Source of the DNA: Nakazawaea peltata
Lineage: Eukaryota; Ascomycota; Pichiomycetes; Alaninales; Pachysolenaceae
DNA: 64,000 bases
Direction of reading: 5' to 3'
Assembly: GCA_001599355.1 (NCBI GenBank)
Contig: BCGQ01000004.1
Location: 7,249 to 71,248, forward strand
Shown here: one piece after another, positions 39,239 to 49,491 of the stretch
Layout: each line of letters starts with the position of its first letter
Numbering within the stretch: the first letter of the stretch is position 1
Program-made: the position numbers and the translations under genes
Notes under the pieces: generated by a model
The model's input: only the letters and a program-made list of their open reading frames with translations
The model's database searches: none
Told to the model about the DNA's origin: nothing

Positions 39239-40381
39239 ATGGCCTCCAAACGTACTATGAAAGTACTGTACTTGGGACCTCCAGGAACCTACTCTCACCA
39301 GCTGCTGATGCAGGAATTCGAGAAATATCAAGGTCAAATAGTAGACCATTTGGGTTTCAGTGCGAGTGGTCATCATCTGGAAACTTTAGAAGTGGAATAC
39401 TTCCCTCAATCGTCTATAGATGACTGTTTCAAGTTCATAAACGAGGGCCGCTGTGACTACTCGGTGGTCCCCTTCGAAAACTCCACCAATGGTCAAGTCA
39501 TCTTCACCTATGATTTATTACGTGACTGGTACTGTAATAAGCAAGGTTGGGAAGATTTCAATGGAGAATTACAAATCGTACAGAAACCTCAAAAGACTAC
39601 CAATGATGAGAATGAAAACGGTAATGGAACTAGAAGTGGGACTCCAACAGGAGACCAACAACCATTATTCCGTGTTGTCGGAGAACAATTTGTAAGTATT
39701 CACCATTCGCTTATATCATATGCCAAATCGTTGGCCGATATTAAGACTATTTATTCGCATCCTCAAGTCTGGTCGCAGTGCGGCAAGTTCTTCAAATCCA
39801 ATCTGCAAATACTCGATAAAAGTGTGGAGAAAATCGACACTTCAAGTACATCCAGAGCCGTAGAAATCGTCAGTAAGTTGGACCCGATATTCAAGGGAGA
39901 AGCAGCTCTGATTCTGAGTGCAGCCAGTGCCACTATCTACGATGTACCGATCTTACAACAACAAGTGGAAGATAACCGTGAAAATACCACCAGATTCCTC
40001 GTCTTAGGGTACAATAACTTGCCCGTAATCGACCCAATGCACAACCAAATCTCGAAATCTAGTGTCAAGGTCACCTTGGTGTCGTTCATCCTCAAGTCTA
40101 ACAACGCAAACGGTACACTTTGTGCATCTCTTAACTGTTTCAGTTCCAGAAACTTGAACTTGGTCAGTATCACCACCAGACCTTCAAGATTAAAATCATG
40201 GCTCTACGTATTCTTCATCGAAGTACTTACAGGGACAGAAGAAGACTCGCTCAATTTACATCTCGCTTTGGATAACCTCGACGACTACGTCAGTGATAAA
40301 GTAGTCATCGGTGAAGAATTCCAAAGAGACTACAGATATTGGAAAGACGATCATGAGTTCACCTCGATGGGTCATGTATAA
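39239..40381 (+). CDS. PHA2: Prephenate dehydratase
   Basis: The protein has 380 residues from ATG 39239. It makes phenylpyruvate from prephenate in phenylalanine synthesis. Catalytic-domain motifs: LGPPGTYSHQ, VVPFENSTNGQV, IYSHPQVWSQC, then the TRFLVLG end. A C-terminal ACT-like domain contains LNLVSITTRPSR. Tandem CTG codons at 39302-39307 follow TYSHQ; Ala-Ala restores the classic SHQAA. An Asn/Gly/Thr insert (DENENGNGTRSG) is species-specific. Confidence 0.95.
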   Translation: MASKRTMKVLYLGPPGTYSHQLLMQEFEKYQGQIVDHLGFSASGHHLETLEVEYFPQSSIDDCFKFINEGRCDYSVVPFENSTNGQVIFTYDLLRDWYCNKQGWEDFNGELQIVQKPQKTTNDENENGNGTRSGTPTGDQQPLFRVVGEQFVSIHHSLISYAKSLADIKTIYSHPQVWSQCGKFFKSNLQILDKSVEKIDTSSTSRAVEIVSKLDPIFKGEAALILSAASATIYDVPILQQQVEDNRENTTRFLVLGYNNLPVIDPMHNQISKSSVKVTLVSFILKSNNANGTLCASLNCFSSRNLNLVSITTRPSRLKSWLYVFFIEVLTGTEEDSLNLHLALDNLDDYVSDKVVIGEEFQRDYRYWKDDHEFTSMGHV

Positions 40382-40405
40382 ATGTAAAATAAAGCCACAT
40401 ATTCA

Positions 40406-41028
40406 TTATTTACCGTATCTCTGTAATACCCATTCCCTGTTATCCAATGGGCATACATTTCTGGTCTTCAACCATCTAGTTATACAATGCAAATGGAACG
40501 CGTGATTACACAGACCCCACGCCGTTTGACATTCTTCTGAAGTTTGAGACATCGAGTTCGGTTGACATTCTATGCAAGGTTCCATCAAATGGTTACGACA
40601 AATGGCACAATTATCGACGTCCATATCCCAAGACCAGAACAGAACAGCAGTCCATTTCCTCACTTCGAATTTTTTACGAGAAGACGAGGATTTTTTAGAT
40701 GGTGGTTCTTCTGTTGGTTCTCTTGAGACTTCTCTTGATCCTGTTGGTGTTAGTATGATGATATAGGAGGGGTGATGGGTGATGGGACAGGCGTTTTGTC
40801 TGAAGCTCTGTCTCTCTGTCTCTCTGTTTCTCTGTCTGTTTCTCTGTCCATATCTCTGTGTGTGTGTCTCTCTGTCCGTATCTCTTTCTATCTCTCTCTC
40901 TCCCTCTCTCTCTCCTCCTCCTCCGCCGCCTGTCCCTGCCCGCCAGCTGCCCGTTCAACTGTCACTGCCAAACACTGCTAATAATACTCACCTTCATCCA
41001 CATCCATACGATCTTCTAATTCTGACAT
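40406..41028 (-). CDS. HRT1: RING-box subunit of SCF ubiquitin ligases, one intron
   Basis: Exon 1 is 40992-41028 (ATG 41028) and exon 2 is 40406-40740. The intron begins GTGAGT and ends with TACTAACACCAACAG. The spliced 123-residue protein starts [12 protein letters not shown], matching S. cerevisiae Hrt1 (DRMDVDE), and has the RING-H2 sequence [18 protein letters not shown] ... [13 protein letters not shown] ... CPLDNREW. It recruits E2 to cullins. CTG at 40640-40642 lies in TAV-x-FWSW, where the family has Ala. It is divergent from MED7, as in S. cerevisiae. Confidence 0.95.
40741..40991 (-). other. HRT1 intron with CT-rich microsatellite
   Basis: This 251-nt intron contains about 120 bp (40797-40920) of CTCTGT/CTCT repeats on the plus strand, that is AGAGAC-type purine repeats in the transcript. 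The branch site is TACTAAC and the 5' site is GTGAGT (A at +4). Confidence 0.9.
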
Positions 41029-41451
41029 CCTCAAATACTCTTTCTATCCAAAAGATCTCCCGGAATTCAATTCCTTATATAATCTCTAACCACCTCTTAC
41101 TAATTGAATCGAACTACCGCTGAACTTGTGGATGGATTTTGTTTTGCTTTAGCTAATTACTTTAAATGGGATTACTATATTAGGCAGTCTACATACCTGA
41201 ATGCTCAAATATTACAAATATCAGAGCGTATTACTAATAAATATTAGTAAAATTATCTTGAGCAGTATACGAATTATCGAGACATTTTCAACTCATTGGC
41301 GGTTCTTTGCCTGACGGTGATTGACCCAGTTGAACAGCTACTTGAACAGCTACTTCATCAGAGATTGATTAGGTTAGTTAACCGGTGAGTGTTAATTGAG
41401 TGGAGTAATCGATTGTCTCCGAGCCAGTGATAAAAGTAGCCCTTACTTGCG
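41029..41451. other. HRT1/MED7 divergent intergenic
   Basis: AT-rich, 423 bp, with short direct repeats (TTGAACAGCTAC twice near 41332-41355). No gene is seen. Confidence 0.6.
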
Positions 41452-42225
41452 ATGAACGATATCTCCCTTTTATATCCACTGCCACCACCTTATTATAAGG
41501 CATTCACAAAGGCCAATATAGAACAAATAAGGAAGCTCTCTGAAGAGGAGCAAGGATCTTTTGAACAACTCAGAAACAGAACTGAGGTAATAGCTGATGA
41601 AGGTGGTAATAAACTATTGAAATATTTGGTTCCACCCGGTCCTCCTGACCTGGAAGTGTATCATTCATTTGGAAATGTATGGCAATTTAAAGACAAGTTT
41701 ATGGACTTGAAAGACGCTGGAATCCAGAAATTGTATCCTGATATTGAAACAGGAGGTGAATCTGGTGAAGAAGAGATATTTACTCTGGAGAGAATCCAAG
41801 AACTCAAAAAGATGACCAAGTCGTTACTCTTGAACTTTTTAGAGTTAGTAGGGTTATTGGTGAAGAACCCTCATTATGTGACGGAGAAAATCGAACAAAT
41901 TAGGATCATTTTGATCAATATTCATCATCTTTTGAATAGTTATCGTCTTCATCAATCGAGAGAGGACTTGATATTACGAATTGAGGATAAAATAGCCCTG
42001 ACTTTGAAAGAGCTGGACGAAATAGACAATACTGTAAGGACAATAGAGACGAAATTCAGACTGTTATTGAAGAGAATTGATGAAGCAACTGAAAATTCAG
42101 CTTCCGACGTACTTGCAAGTGATTCGACTACTCAACAAGGGCTGATGGATGTTGATAGTGAGTCGGTAGAGGAGTTGAAAGAGGCTAGATCTCGCTTAAT
42201 TAAACAAATATTGGAGTCTGAATAA
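41452..42225 (+). CDS. MED7: Mediator middle-module subunit 7
   Basis: The protein has 257 residues from ATG 41452. Med7 signatures: ISLLYPLPPPYYKAFT at the start, KYLVPPGPP, then the helical C-terminus with LLNFLELVGLLVKNP and NIHHLLNSYRLHQSRE, where S. cerevisiae has NSYRPHQSRE. It forms a heterodimer with Med21/Med31 in Mediator. Confidence 0.95.
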   Translation: MNDISLLYPLPPPYYKAFTKANIEQIRKLSEEEQGSFEQLRNRTEVIADEGGNKLLKYLVPPGPPDLEVYHSFGNVWQFKDKFMDLKDAGIQKLYPDIETGGESGEEEIFTLERIQELKKMTKSLLLNFLELVGLLVKNPHYVTEKIEQIRIILINIHHLLNSYRLHQSREDLILRIEDKIALTLKELDEIDNTVRTIETKFRLLLKRIDEATENSASDVLASDSTTQQGLMDVDSESVEELKEARSRLIKQILESE

Positions 42226-42536
42226 TTACTGCATATATTCGCATTCAACTATCTTTGGACTACCATCATAACCATCACTTGGTCCATCACTTCCATCCTT
42301 CGTCTCCATCCATCACCTCCATCCATATCATAACCTAATGTATATTTAAGAAGTCGTGTATTATAACACAATTAAATTAGCACAATACGAATTATAATAT
42401 TTGTAAATAGTCGTGTATTAAATCCCAATTACGCGTCTCACGCGCTCCTTTTCGCGTGCGATTTCGCCTTCCTCTGTTTTTATTACTTGTAAAGGGGTAG
42501 ATAAAGAATTGAAGTGATCATTATTGATTATCCAAG
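42226..42536. promoter_or_regulatory. RFA2 promoter with MCB and repeated GTCGTGTATTA
   Basis: A perfect MCB (ACGCGT) is at 42431-42436, with CACGCG and CGCGTG close by; RFA2 is an MBF target in S. cerevisiae. AGTCGTGTATTA occurs twice (42352 and 42409). Confidence 0.65.
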
Positions 42537-43477
42537 ATGGCTAGTAAGTATTGAGAATATTATATTTGAGTTGGAGTTGATGCCCGGGATCTTTTCAGCC
42601 CCATTAGCCTCCCTCTCTCCCACTTCTTGCCCCCATCTGCTCCCTACTAACCCCTCTAGCTTATCAATACAACAACTACCAAACCGATTTCTCTGGAAAC
42701 AACAGTGGCGGTTTCCAACTGAACGGAAACTATAACTCTGGATTCGGTGGCGACTCCTCTCAAGGACGTGCTCAGCAACCTCGTACTACTATAACTCCAG
42801 TTACTTTGAAACAACTCACTGAGCTGACCCAACCTACTCCAGATGGAGAATTCGTGATAAATGGTGTCGAATTATCGACCGTAAGTGTCATTGGTGTCGT
42901 ACGTAACGTAGTAGATAACACCGCCAACCTTAATATCACTATTGAAGATGGTACCGGGTCATTTGAGTTCAAGAAATGGATCGATGACAATGAAAACAAT
43001 GGAGGTGACGATGGAATGGATGGTAGCTCGTCAAGTGCCGCCTCTGAATTCCCTATCGGACAATATGTCGAAGTATGTGGATCTTTAAAGGAGTTCAATG
43101 GCCGTAAGAACATTCAATATGCTGTTGTCAAGCCAGTTAAGGATGCCAACCAAGTGATTTATCACCATTTGAGTGCTATCAGTGTCCATTTGAAACTGCA
43201 AGGAGCCTCTGAATCGAGACTGGGAGCCGGAGCTACTTCATCTTCCGGAGGATTGTTCGTTTCCGAGCCTTCTTCCTCAGGTCCAAAATCCACCGTTGAC
43301 AAAATTTACGAATTCATCCATGAACAAACTCCTTCTATGCCAGAGGGTGTACCAATCCAATTGATCCTGCAAACTTTGGGTGTTCTGGTAGACGATGTGC
43401 AATTACATACTCTGAAATTGACCGAAGACGGTAAGATTTATCACGGCTACGACGATAACGGATTCTTGGCCGTCTAA
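42537..43477 (+). CDS. RFA2: Replication protein A 32-kDa subunit, one intron
   Basis: Exon 1 is only 7 nt (42537-42543, ATGGCTA) and exon 2 is 42660-43477. The intron begins GTAAGT and ends CTACTAACCCCTCTAG. Splicing gives 274 residues starting MATYQYNNYQTDFSGNNSGG, like S. cerevisiae Rfa2 (MATYQPYNEY; 273). The OB fold is visible (SVIGVVRNVVDNTANLNITI, EDGTGSFEFKKW), as is the C-terminal winged helix (IHEQTPSMPEGVPIQLI). It is part of the ssDNA-binding RPA trimer, and the N-terminal Ser/Gly region is the usual phosphorylation target. Confidence 0.96.
42544..42659 (+). other. RFA2 intron after a 7-nt first exon
   Basis: 116 nt, 5' site GTAAGT, branch TACTAAC, acceptor TAG. Joining ATGGCTA to CTTATCAATAC gives the conserved MATYQ start. 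Confidence 0.95.
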
Positions 43478-43522
43478 TTATCTACAAATATACTTAATAA
43501 ATATAGTTTATGACCTAAGTTT

Positions 43523-46500
43523 TTAGCTAAAGAAACATGACCATAAGTCTCCCGTAGATACGACTTCACCTCCACTCAGCTTTTTATCAAAAAGGTTATC
43601 TACAGTAGCTGTCAATTCGACCGTAGTGACGGTATCGATGGCCAGTTCATCGATTTCGGCTTCATCTGGAAGCTGGTCCTCAATCTCAGCATCCGTATGT
43701 TGTTCCGGTGCAAGATATTCAAGCCTTCTCCTTGTAGACAACTTCACAATAGACTGCTCTACAGTATTACTAGTAGCGAACATCCATACAGTAGTAGGGT
43801 TCCTCTGACCAATCCTATGAATCCGACTAATGGCCTGTAACTCCAACAGAGTGTTCACAAGAGGCTCACAAAGGAACACATGTGAAGCATTGACCAACGT
43901 CAACCCACTCAGTTGCAGCTTAGCATTTAATAAGAAACATGTGATGTCTGAGTTCTTCTTGAACATCTCTACATCGGTATGTTTGACCATACGACGACCA
44001 GAACCTATTCCTGAACTGAGAGAGTCGTTCGACGTCAAGAACTTGATCCCTTCCAGTTTGAACAGAGTCGCAATTACATATAAGAATTCTGACCATTGTG
44101 AGAATACCACAATTTGCAGTCGAGGATTCGTCTGAACCAATTGCTTGGCTACTTTTACAATGAGATTTACTTTTGACCCCCATGATCTCAGAGTCTTGGT
44201 GTCTTCGATAGCACGAAGTTCAGATGAGTTTAGAGTTTGGTAAATGGAATGGAGGAAGGAGTCATCACCTTTAGTCTCACTCAGATTTTCTTCCTTCTGA
44301 CCCTCTTCATCCCCTTCCACCAAAGCTTGCTTCAAACTCACCCGAGTATATGTAAACGTATATAAAGAAGCTCTATCTAAAGTAGTTTTACACATTGGAC
44401 ACTTCCTCCAACTATGTCTCATCCACTCTTCAAGACAATCTCTACAATATTGATGACCACAAAGAGTTAAGACACCTTCTTCGATAGGTGAATGACAAAT
44501 AATACAAATCTTATCATCATCATCGTCATCCTTCCCATCTTCGCTTTGCTCATTTGTAGCCTTCAAACTATTAAGATATTTGGATCTGACCATTATCCGT
44601 TTCTTGGTATTCTCCAAATTCTCAATCTCTACATTCAATTGTCTAGTATCTTTACCCATTGAGTCCAATGCCGAAGTCGTCACCATGTCACTCAATTGTT
44701 GTAAGCTCTTATAGTATTCGATTCTGGCATTGTACAAGGTATTGAGGGGATCGAAATGTTCTCTTTTTAATTTGAAAAGCAGCTTCTTTTGTTGGTCTAA
44801 AGTACTCTTCAAATGACTAACTAAATGTTGGAATAACTGCTCTTCTACACTTCCATTTCCCCCCATTTTACTTCCTACAGTTATAGAATCACTGATCAGT
44901 TTCAGTTTTAAGATCATAGATCTCAAGGAAAGTTCAGGATGATAAACCAGTTGAGGTAATACCAGCCTTCTTTGAAGTTCGAGTTCTTTCGAGAATTCAG
45001 ACATATTTTCATTGCTAGAGCTTGTATTCTTTCTACTATTATTGAACTCTTCATCCGCTTCATCTTCATCTTCCAATTTGGTCAATGAAGTTACCACAGA
45101 TTGATCTACGACACCAGTTAAACATTCATTACGGTCTTTAAGACATTTCTGAACAACTTCCAATAACAGAAACAGTTTCTCTTGATTATCAAGAGACTCT
45201 TCATACTCTTTGGAGTCTGCATCTTCTACCAGAGTCGCATCCTCTTTTTTACTGGAATCTTCAAGTTCGTCTTTCAACTTTTTATCTAATAATTTATAGG
45301 CCTCATGGATCCATTTATTCATCAAGATGGCCTGTTTGTTGAGTTCATCCAGATAAAAGAGGAACTTGTCTAAGAATAACAGCAGTTCAATTCCAAGAAC
45401 TTCGAATCCGTCTTTGATAATGGTTGGAACTACATCTTGGTTTTGATTTGGAGCTTTCAAGGACATGACAAGACGATTGACTTTAGAAATAGACTCTTGT
45501 AATAACTCACGTCTTACAAATTCGGCTTTGTCGTAGTATTTTACTTCAAGTTTACGATGTTCGAGTTGATCTGGCGTAAGATCTTCATCTTTTACGTCAT
45601 CCGGGTCGATTTCTGTCTCGACTTCTACAACTGACGGATCTTCACCATTGGCAACTGCTTCTGAGGCTCGTAGTCTAGCTCTCTCAGCTTCAATTTCTCC
45701 CATATACACTTGGTAATGCAGGGTAGCTACTAAGAAATACACTCTATGTAAGATTTCCAACCAACTTCTGAGTCTGGCTCTCAGCAGAGTCATTGAATCG
45801 TCATCAGAATCCACCAGGATCGTACTTAGCAGTTCTCTAGCTTGAGATAGTTGCGATTCGGTCGGCTCAAGACACAATTCCCACTCCAGAAGAGCATTGA
45901 CCGGTGATTTTAAGGTCTCGAAGACTTGTCCCTTAGAAAGACGCAGTAGAATTATACGACGTTCATGTTTAACTACTTGCTCTTCGTTCTCCTTGATCAG
46001 AAGATCCAAAACAGCATCTACAGTACGAAATCTAGCATCCTCTGAATGAGAAGAACCATTCAGAAGCTGACCAGGACCCATTCCACCTCTCGGACCCATT
46101 CCAAATTGACCCCCATCACCAAATCTTCCCACTGTTCCCCTTCCAATCTGAGGATGACAACAAGCTTGTCTCAATTTGACAAGCCATTCCCTCATTAAAG
46201 AGACGACGGCAGGATTTGAGAGGATCAGATCGATATCAGGACGATTATTGGCATGTTCATCGTCTTGGGAAATTCCCCCAGCCACTACAGAGCGACCATC
46301 GCTGGTCAATTGAGCTCTCATAAGGAATCTCTCAAACATATGATCATAAAGATTACGTTCAATGGGGGTAAATTGAGTCATTAAAAGCACTCTTCTTTGA
46401 GGTGGAAGTTTTACCTCATTACTAACCATAGATTTAGTATGTCTGATCAGAATTGACTCGAATAATCGGAAGAAATGAGGTGAACAGTCCATCAATTTCA

Positions 46501-48484
46501 GCCATACCGACCGATTATGTTTAGGAGAGGATAAATTATCGTTAAATGGGTATAAATGCAGGAACAGCATGAACAGATGTAAGTCATTCAGTAAATCTTT
46601 ACGGATAGGAGTGCCTGAAACACCCCATGAATGGTATCGAGGGATGATTTTTGCAATTTTCAGGGCATTCGAAATCTTAGAACTAACCATTTGAACCTCA
46701 TCAAGGATCACACGGAAGAATTGAAGAAGCACAAGTGGTGATGAGTGATCAGAAAGTTCATCGTATCGATCGTCATCCACTGATCCTGCACCGACAGATT
46801 CATTATCCTCATTCTCCGTCTCCTGCTCATCCATTACAAGTTTAGCTATTCTATTACGAGATACTCTGGAGCACTGTCTTTTGGGCCTCAGAGTAGGATT
46901 ATATAGGGCATGATGAATCTCTTTGGCCACTACTTGATACGACAGAAGTACTATATCGTATTTAGCCAAGTGTTTTTTAGCAATTTCGAGTCGAGATTTG
47001 TAATCTTTGGCATGGATATTGTTACCGTTGGATCGGTTATAATAATGGACACCTTTATATATAGATACTCTAAGAGTTGGCAGGAGATTACTGATTTCTT
47101 GATACCATTGCTTTAAAATTGACAGTGGACAGATGATAAGCGTTGTTTTGGACTTAAGAACTCTCCTAGAAGATACGGTATCGAATATATAATTGTCAGA
47201 ATCATTTGGGGGTAATTCACGACGATTTAATAAGATCAAAGATAGCATTTCTACGGTTTTTCCGAGTCCCATTTCTTCAGCAAGTAATCCTTGAGCTCCT
47301 GGAGGGATTTTAACTTGAGATAAGAAATATTTAACGAATTCGGGACCCAGAAGGTTCAGAGTATATCGATTATAGAAAAGTTGTTGTGTCAGATATGGAT
47401 CCAGATCGGTTGGGATTGGAAGAGTGATCAAATCCCATCCAAAACTTAACTGGTCCAATAACATAAGTAAAGAATCCCCCGATTGGTCCAATTTTGGGTC
47501 AAACAGCACTGGATCTACAGAATGAGATTCGGTATTATACTTGACATGCTCTTTATGGAGAAGCCAATTGACAGTTTTACGTTGAAAATCAAATAACTCG
47601 GTATCCAATTCATATGGCAGAAGTGGCATATCAAGATCTTCAAGTTTCTTAGTATCACTTATAAGAGAATAAAATAATTGGGGGGTTATGTCGATTTTTT
47701 GGGAAATTTCGGTCGAATCTACATGATCTACCCTGATTAATTGCATGAGATCCTGAATCATCTGAGTTGTCTTTAGCGGATGTTGGAATAAACAACATTC
47801 TTTGGCCAATATCAGGTATTTTAACTCGATTTTCTCTTTGGAAATGTACAATATTGGTTCATGACAAATTATGTAGTTTGATTTTTCGAAAATTCGGAGG
47901 GTTGGCTTGAAGAACAGTAACTCCAGTTCAATCGTGGAGGCATTGAACCCCAGATCTTCCGATATTTCGAACTCTACCATCCTTCTTCTTACGAGTTTCT
48001 TCTTTGGTAAATTATACACGACCACATTAAACGTCTTGCCTGTAGATTCCACAGTAATGGAGAGGTCCTTAAGAGGGATATACAGTGGCTCAATTTGACC
48101 TTCAGAATCGTCCAATTGTAATTGAATATCTTCTAACAGCCTGTATCCTTCAGATTTTGCCTCTATTGGAACCGTAAATGTCCTGTTAACTATGGTGATC
48201 GATCTCTGTATTTGCCTCTGTTTGGTTACATTCACCTCGATCACCAGACCATTATCGCATACCATTTCGTGAAATTCTGGTTGTATATGTGATGATTCGG
48301 TGATCTCCAGCTGCTTATCCGCAGTTTTCTTGCCCCCATTGAGTCTCCTCTTCACATCGACCTTTGGATCATCGCTCAGATCAAGGTCATTGTACAGTCT
48401 TTTTTTAGAGGATTTGGAGAAATCATGTTTCTTCAGTGAAGAGAAATGGAGTAGTTCTATTATAGGCTCCCAATAAATGGTCAT
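43523..48484 (-). CDS. IRC20: SNF2-family ATPase with RING finger (Irc20)
   Basis: The protein has 1653 residues from ATG 48484 (S. cerevisiae Irc20 1556). The Walker A LLAEEMGLGKTVE is at about residue 400, motif II VILDEVQ at about 596, a C3HC4 RING (ICIICHSPIEEG ... CGHQYC ... CPMC) at about 1328-1370, and the helicase C lobe ends LQAISRIHRIGQ. The extreme C-terminus DLWSCFF matches Irc20. The long helical insertion between lobes is typical of the SHPRH/Irc20 class. It is a probable ubiquitin ligase linked to DNA repair. CTG codons at 43910, 43916 and 43847 lie where homologs have AKAQASG and NTALELQ. Confidence 0.93.
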   Translation of the reverse strand: MTIYWEPIIELLHFSSLKKHDFSKSSKKRLYNDLDLSDDPKVDVKRRLNGGKKTADKQLEITESSHIQPEFHEMVCDNGLVIEVNVTKQRQIQRSITIVNRTFTVPIEAKSEGYRLLEDIQLQLDDSEGQIEPLYIPLKDLSITVESTGKTFNVVVYNLPKKKLVRRRMVEFEISEDLGFNASTIELELLFFKPTLRIFEKSNYIICHEPILYISKEKIELKYLILAKECCLFQHPLKTTQMIQDLMQLIRVDHVDSTEISQKIDITPQLFYSLISDTKKLEDLDMPLLPYELDTELFDFQRKTVNWLLHKEHVKYNTESHSVDPVLFDPKLDQSGDSLLMLLDQLSFGWDLITLPIPTDLDPYLTQQLFYNRYTLNLLGPEFVKYFLSQVKIPPGAQGLLAEEMGLGKTVEMLSLILLNRRELPPNDSDNYIFDTVSSRRVLKSKTTLIICPLSILKQWYQEISNLLPTLRVSIYKGVHYYNRSNGNNIHAKDYKSRLEIAKKHLAKYDIVLLSYQVVAKEIHHALYNPTLRPKRQCSRVSRNRIAKLVMDEQETENEDNESVGAGSVDDDRYDELSDHSSPLVLLQFFRVILDEVQMVSSKISNALKIAKIIPRYHSWGVSGTPIRKDLLNDLHLFMLFLHLYPFNDNLSSPKHNRSVWLKLMDCSPHFFRLFESILIRHTKSMVSNEVKLPPQRRVLLMTQFTPIERNLYDHMFERFLMRAQLTSDGRSVVAGGISQDDEHANNRPDIDLILSNPAVVSLMREWLVKLRQACCHPQIGRGTVGRFGDGGQFGMGPRGGMGPGQLLNGSSHSEDARFRTVDAVLDLLIKENEEQVVKHERRIILLRLSKGQVFETLKSPVNALLEWELCLEPTESQLSQARELLSTILVDSDDDSMTLLRARLRSWLEILHRVYFLVATLHYQVYMGEIEAERARLRASEAVANGEDPSVVEVETEIDPDDVKDEDLTPDQLEHRKLEVKYYDKAEFVRRELLQESISKVNRLVMSLKAPNQNQDVVPTIIKDGFEVLGIELLLFLDKFLFYLDELNKQAILMNKWIHEAYKLLDKKLKDELEDSSKKEDATLVEDADSKEYEESLDNQEKLFLLLEVVQKCLKDRNECLTGVVDQSVVTSLTKLEDEDEADEEFNNSRKNTSSSNENMSEFSKELELQRRLVLPQLVYHPELSLRSMILKLKLISDSITVGSKMGGNGSVEEQLFQHLVSHLKSTLDQQKKLLFKLKREHFDPLNTLYNARIEYYKSLQQLSDMVTTSALDSMGKDTRQLNVEIENLENTKKRIMVRSKYLNSLKATNEQSEDGKDDDDDDKICIICHSPIEEGVLTLCGHQYCRDCLEEWMRHSWRKCPMCKTTLDRASLYTFTYTRVSLKQALVEGDEEGQKEENLSETKGDDSFLHSIYQTLNSSELRAIEDTKTLRSWGSKVNLIVKVAKQLVQTNPRLQIVVFSQWSEFLYVIATLFKLEGIKFLTSNDSLSSGIGSGRRMVKHTDVEMFKKNSDITCFLLNAKLQLSGLTLVNASHVFLCEPLVNTLLELQAISRIHRIGQRNPTTVWMFATSNTVEQSIVKLSTRRRLEYLAPEQHTDAEIEDQLPDEAEIDELAIDTVTTVELTATVDNLFDKKLSGGEVVSTGDLWSCFFS

Positions 48485-49491
48485 TGCTATAGGAGGCCTG
48501 GTATGACAGCTGGTGTGATGTGGAGTAATGAGGAGGGGCGATAAGTATGTAGTGATAGGCAGGTAAATTTTAAGCAGGGTAAGTGAGCAGGATATGGAAA
48601 TTGGGTGCGCACGACCTAACGATTACAAAGCAAGGAAAATAATAAGGAAAAGTTATAAAGTTAGTAAATTTAGAGCGAGAAAAGTGATAAAGTTTGAGCA
48701 ACGTAGGAAGTCTCTAGGAAAAAAGTAATAAGCTCAGAGCAGATCCACAGGTTAGCACACAAAGGCTAGCGCAGAGCTGATGTGGGACAAGGTTTCGCTA
48801 GGTTTACACAAAGTTTATAGAAAGTTGATATTTTGCTACGCTTAGTTCAATTAGATTAAAGTGAAGATAAAGGGGGGGGATAAAGCGGGGGAATAAAGGG
48901 GTAAGGTAGGGTGAATAAGAGAGGGGATGGTTTATGGCTATTCAGTGATCGGATTATCTGATCAGAGCAAAGATCTTAAATGGATTCTTCCCATCTGTCC
49001 AATAATATATGTAGTCCCCTCCTTCCCTTCCTTATCCAGCCCTGTGGTTCCACCCCAGACCCCCTTCTCCCTCCCCATCTTATTCTCCTACCCCCTCTTC
49101 ATTTTCATATCCATTCACTCCCCCCATAATTACCCCATATTTACCCCATATTTACCATATTACACTGTGTCAAATTATATAAATTTATTCACTAACTCAA
49201 AAAAAAAATGTATATATAAAATAAGTTATCACGAGCATTGACAAAGTGAAGTCCAATCATATCAAATTAGAAAAAAACAATCCACTTCAATCGATGAAAG
49301 GTTTGGAGGAGCAGAGTGTGCGGAAATCACCACAACACTTTTAAAATCATCAAGTTCAAAAAGTGAATCCCCTTTTCAAGCTTGACCTATTCAGACCCCA
49401 ACTATATCAACCCCCAATTAAATAACCAATAAAAAATCAAATTAACAAAAACCAAGACTAAAAACAGAAAAAGAATAAATGATCAATGAAT
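48485..49491. other. Intergenic between IRC20 and YEF3
   Basis: About 1 kb with poly-G/C patches, ATTTACCCCAT repeated near 49130-49155 and AT-rich YEF3 3' sequence. I see no gene or RNA. Confidence 0.6.
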
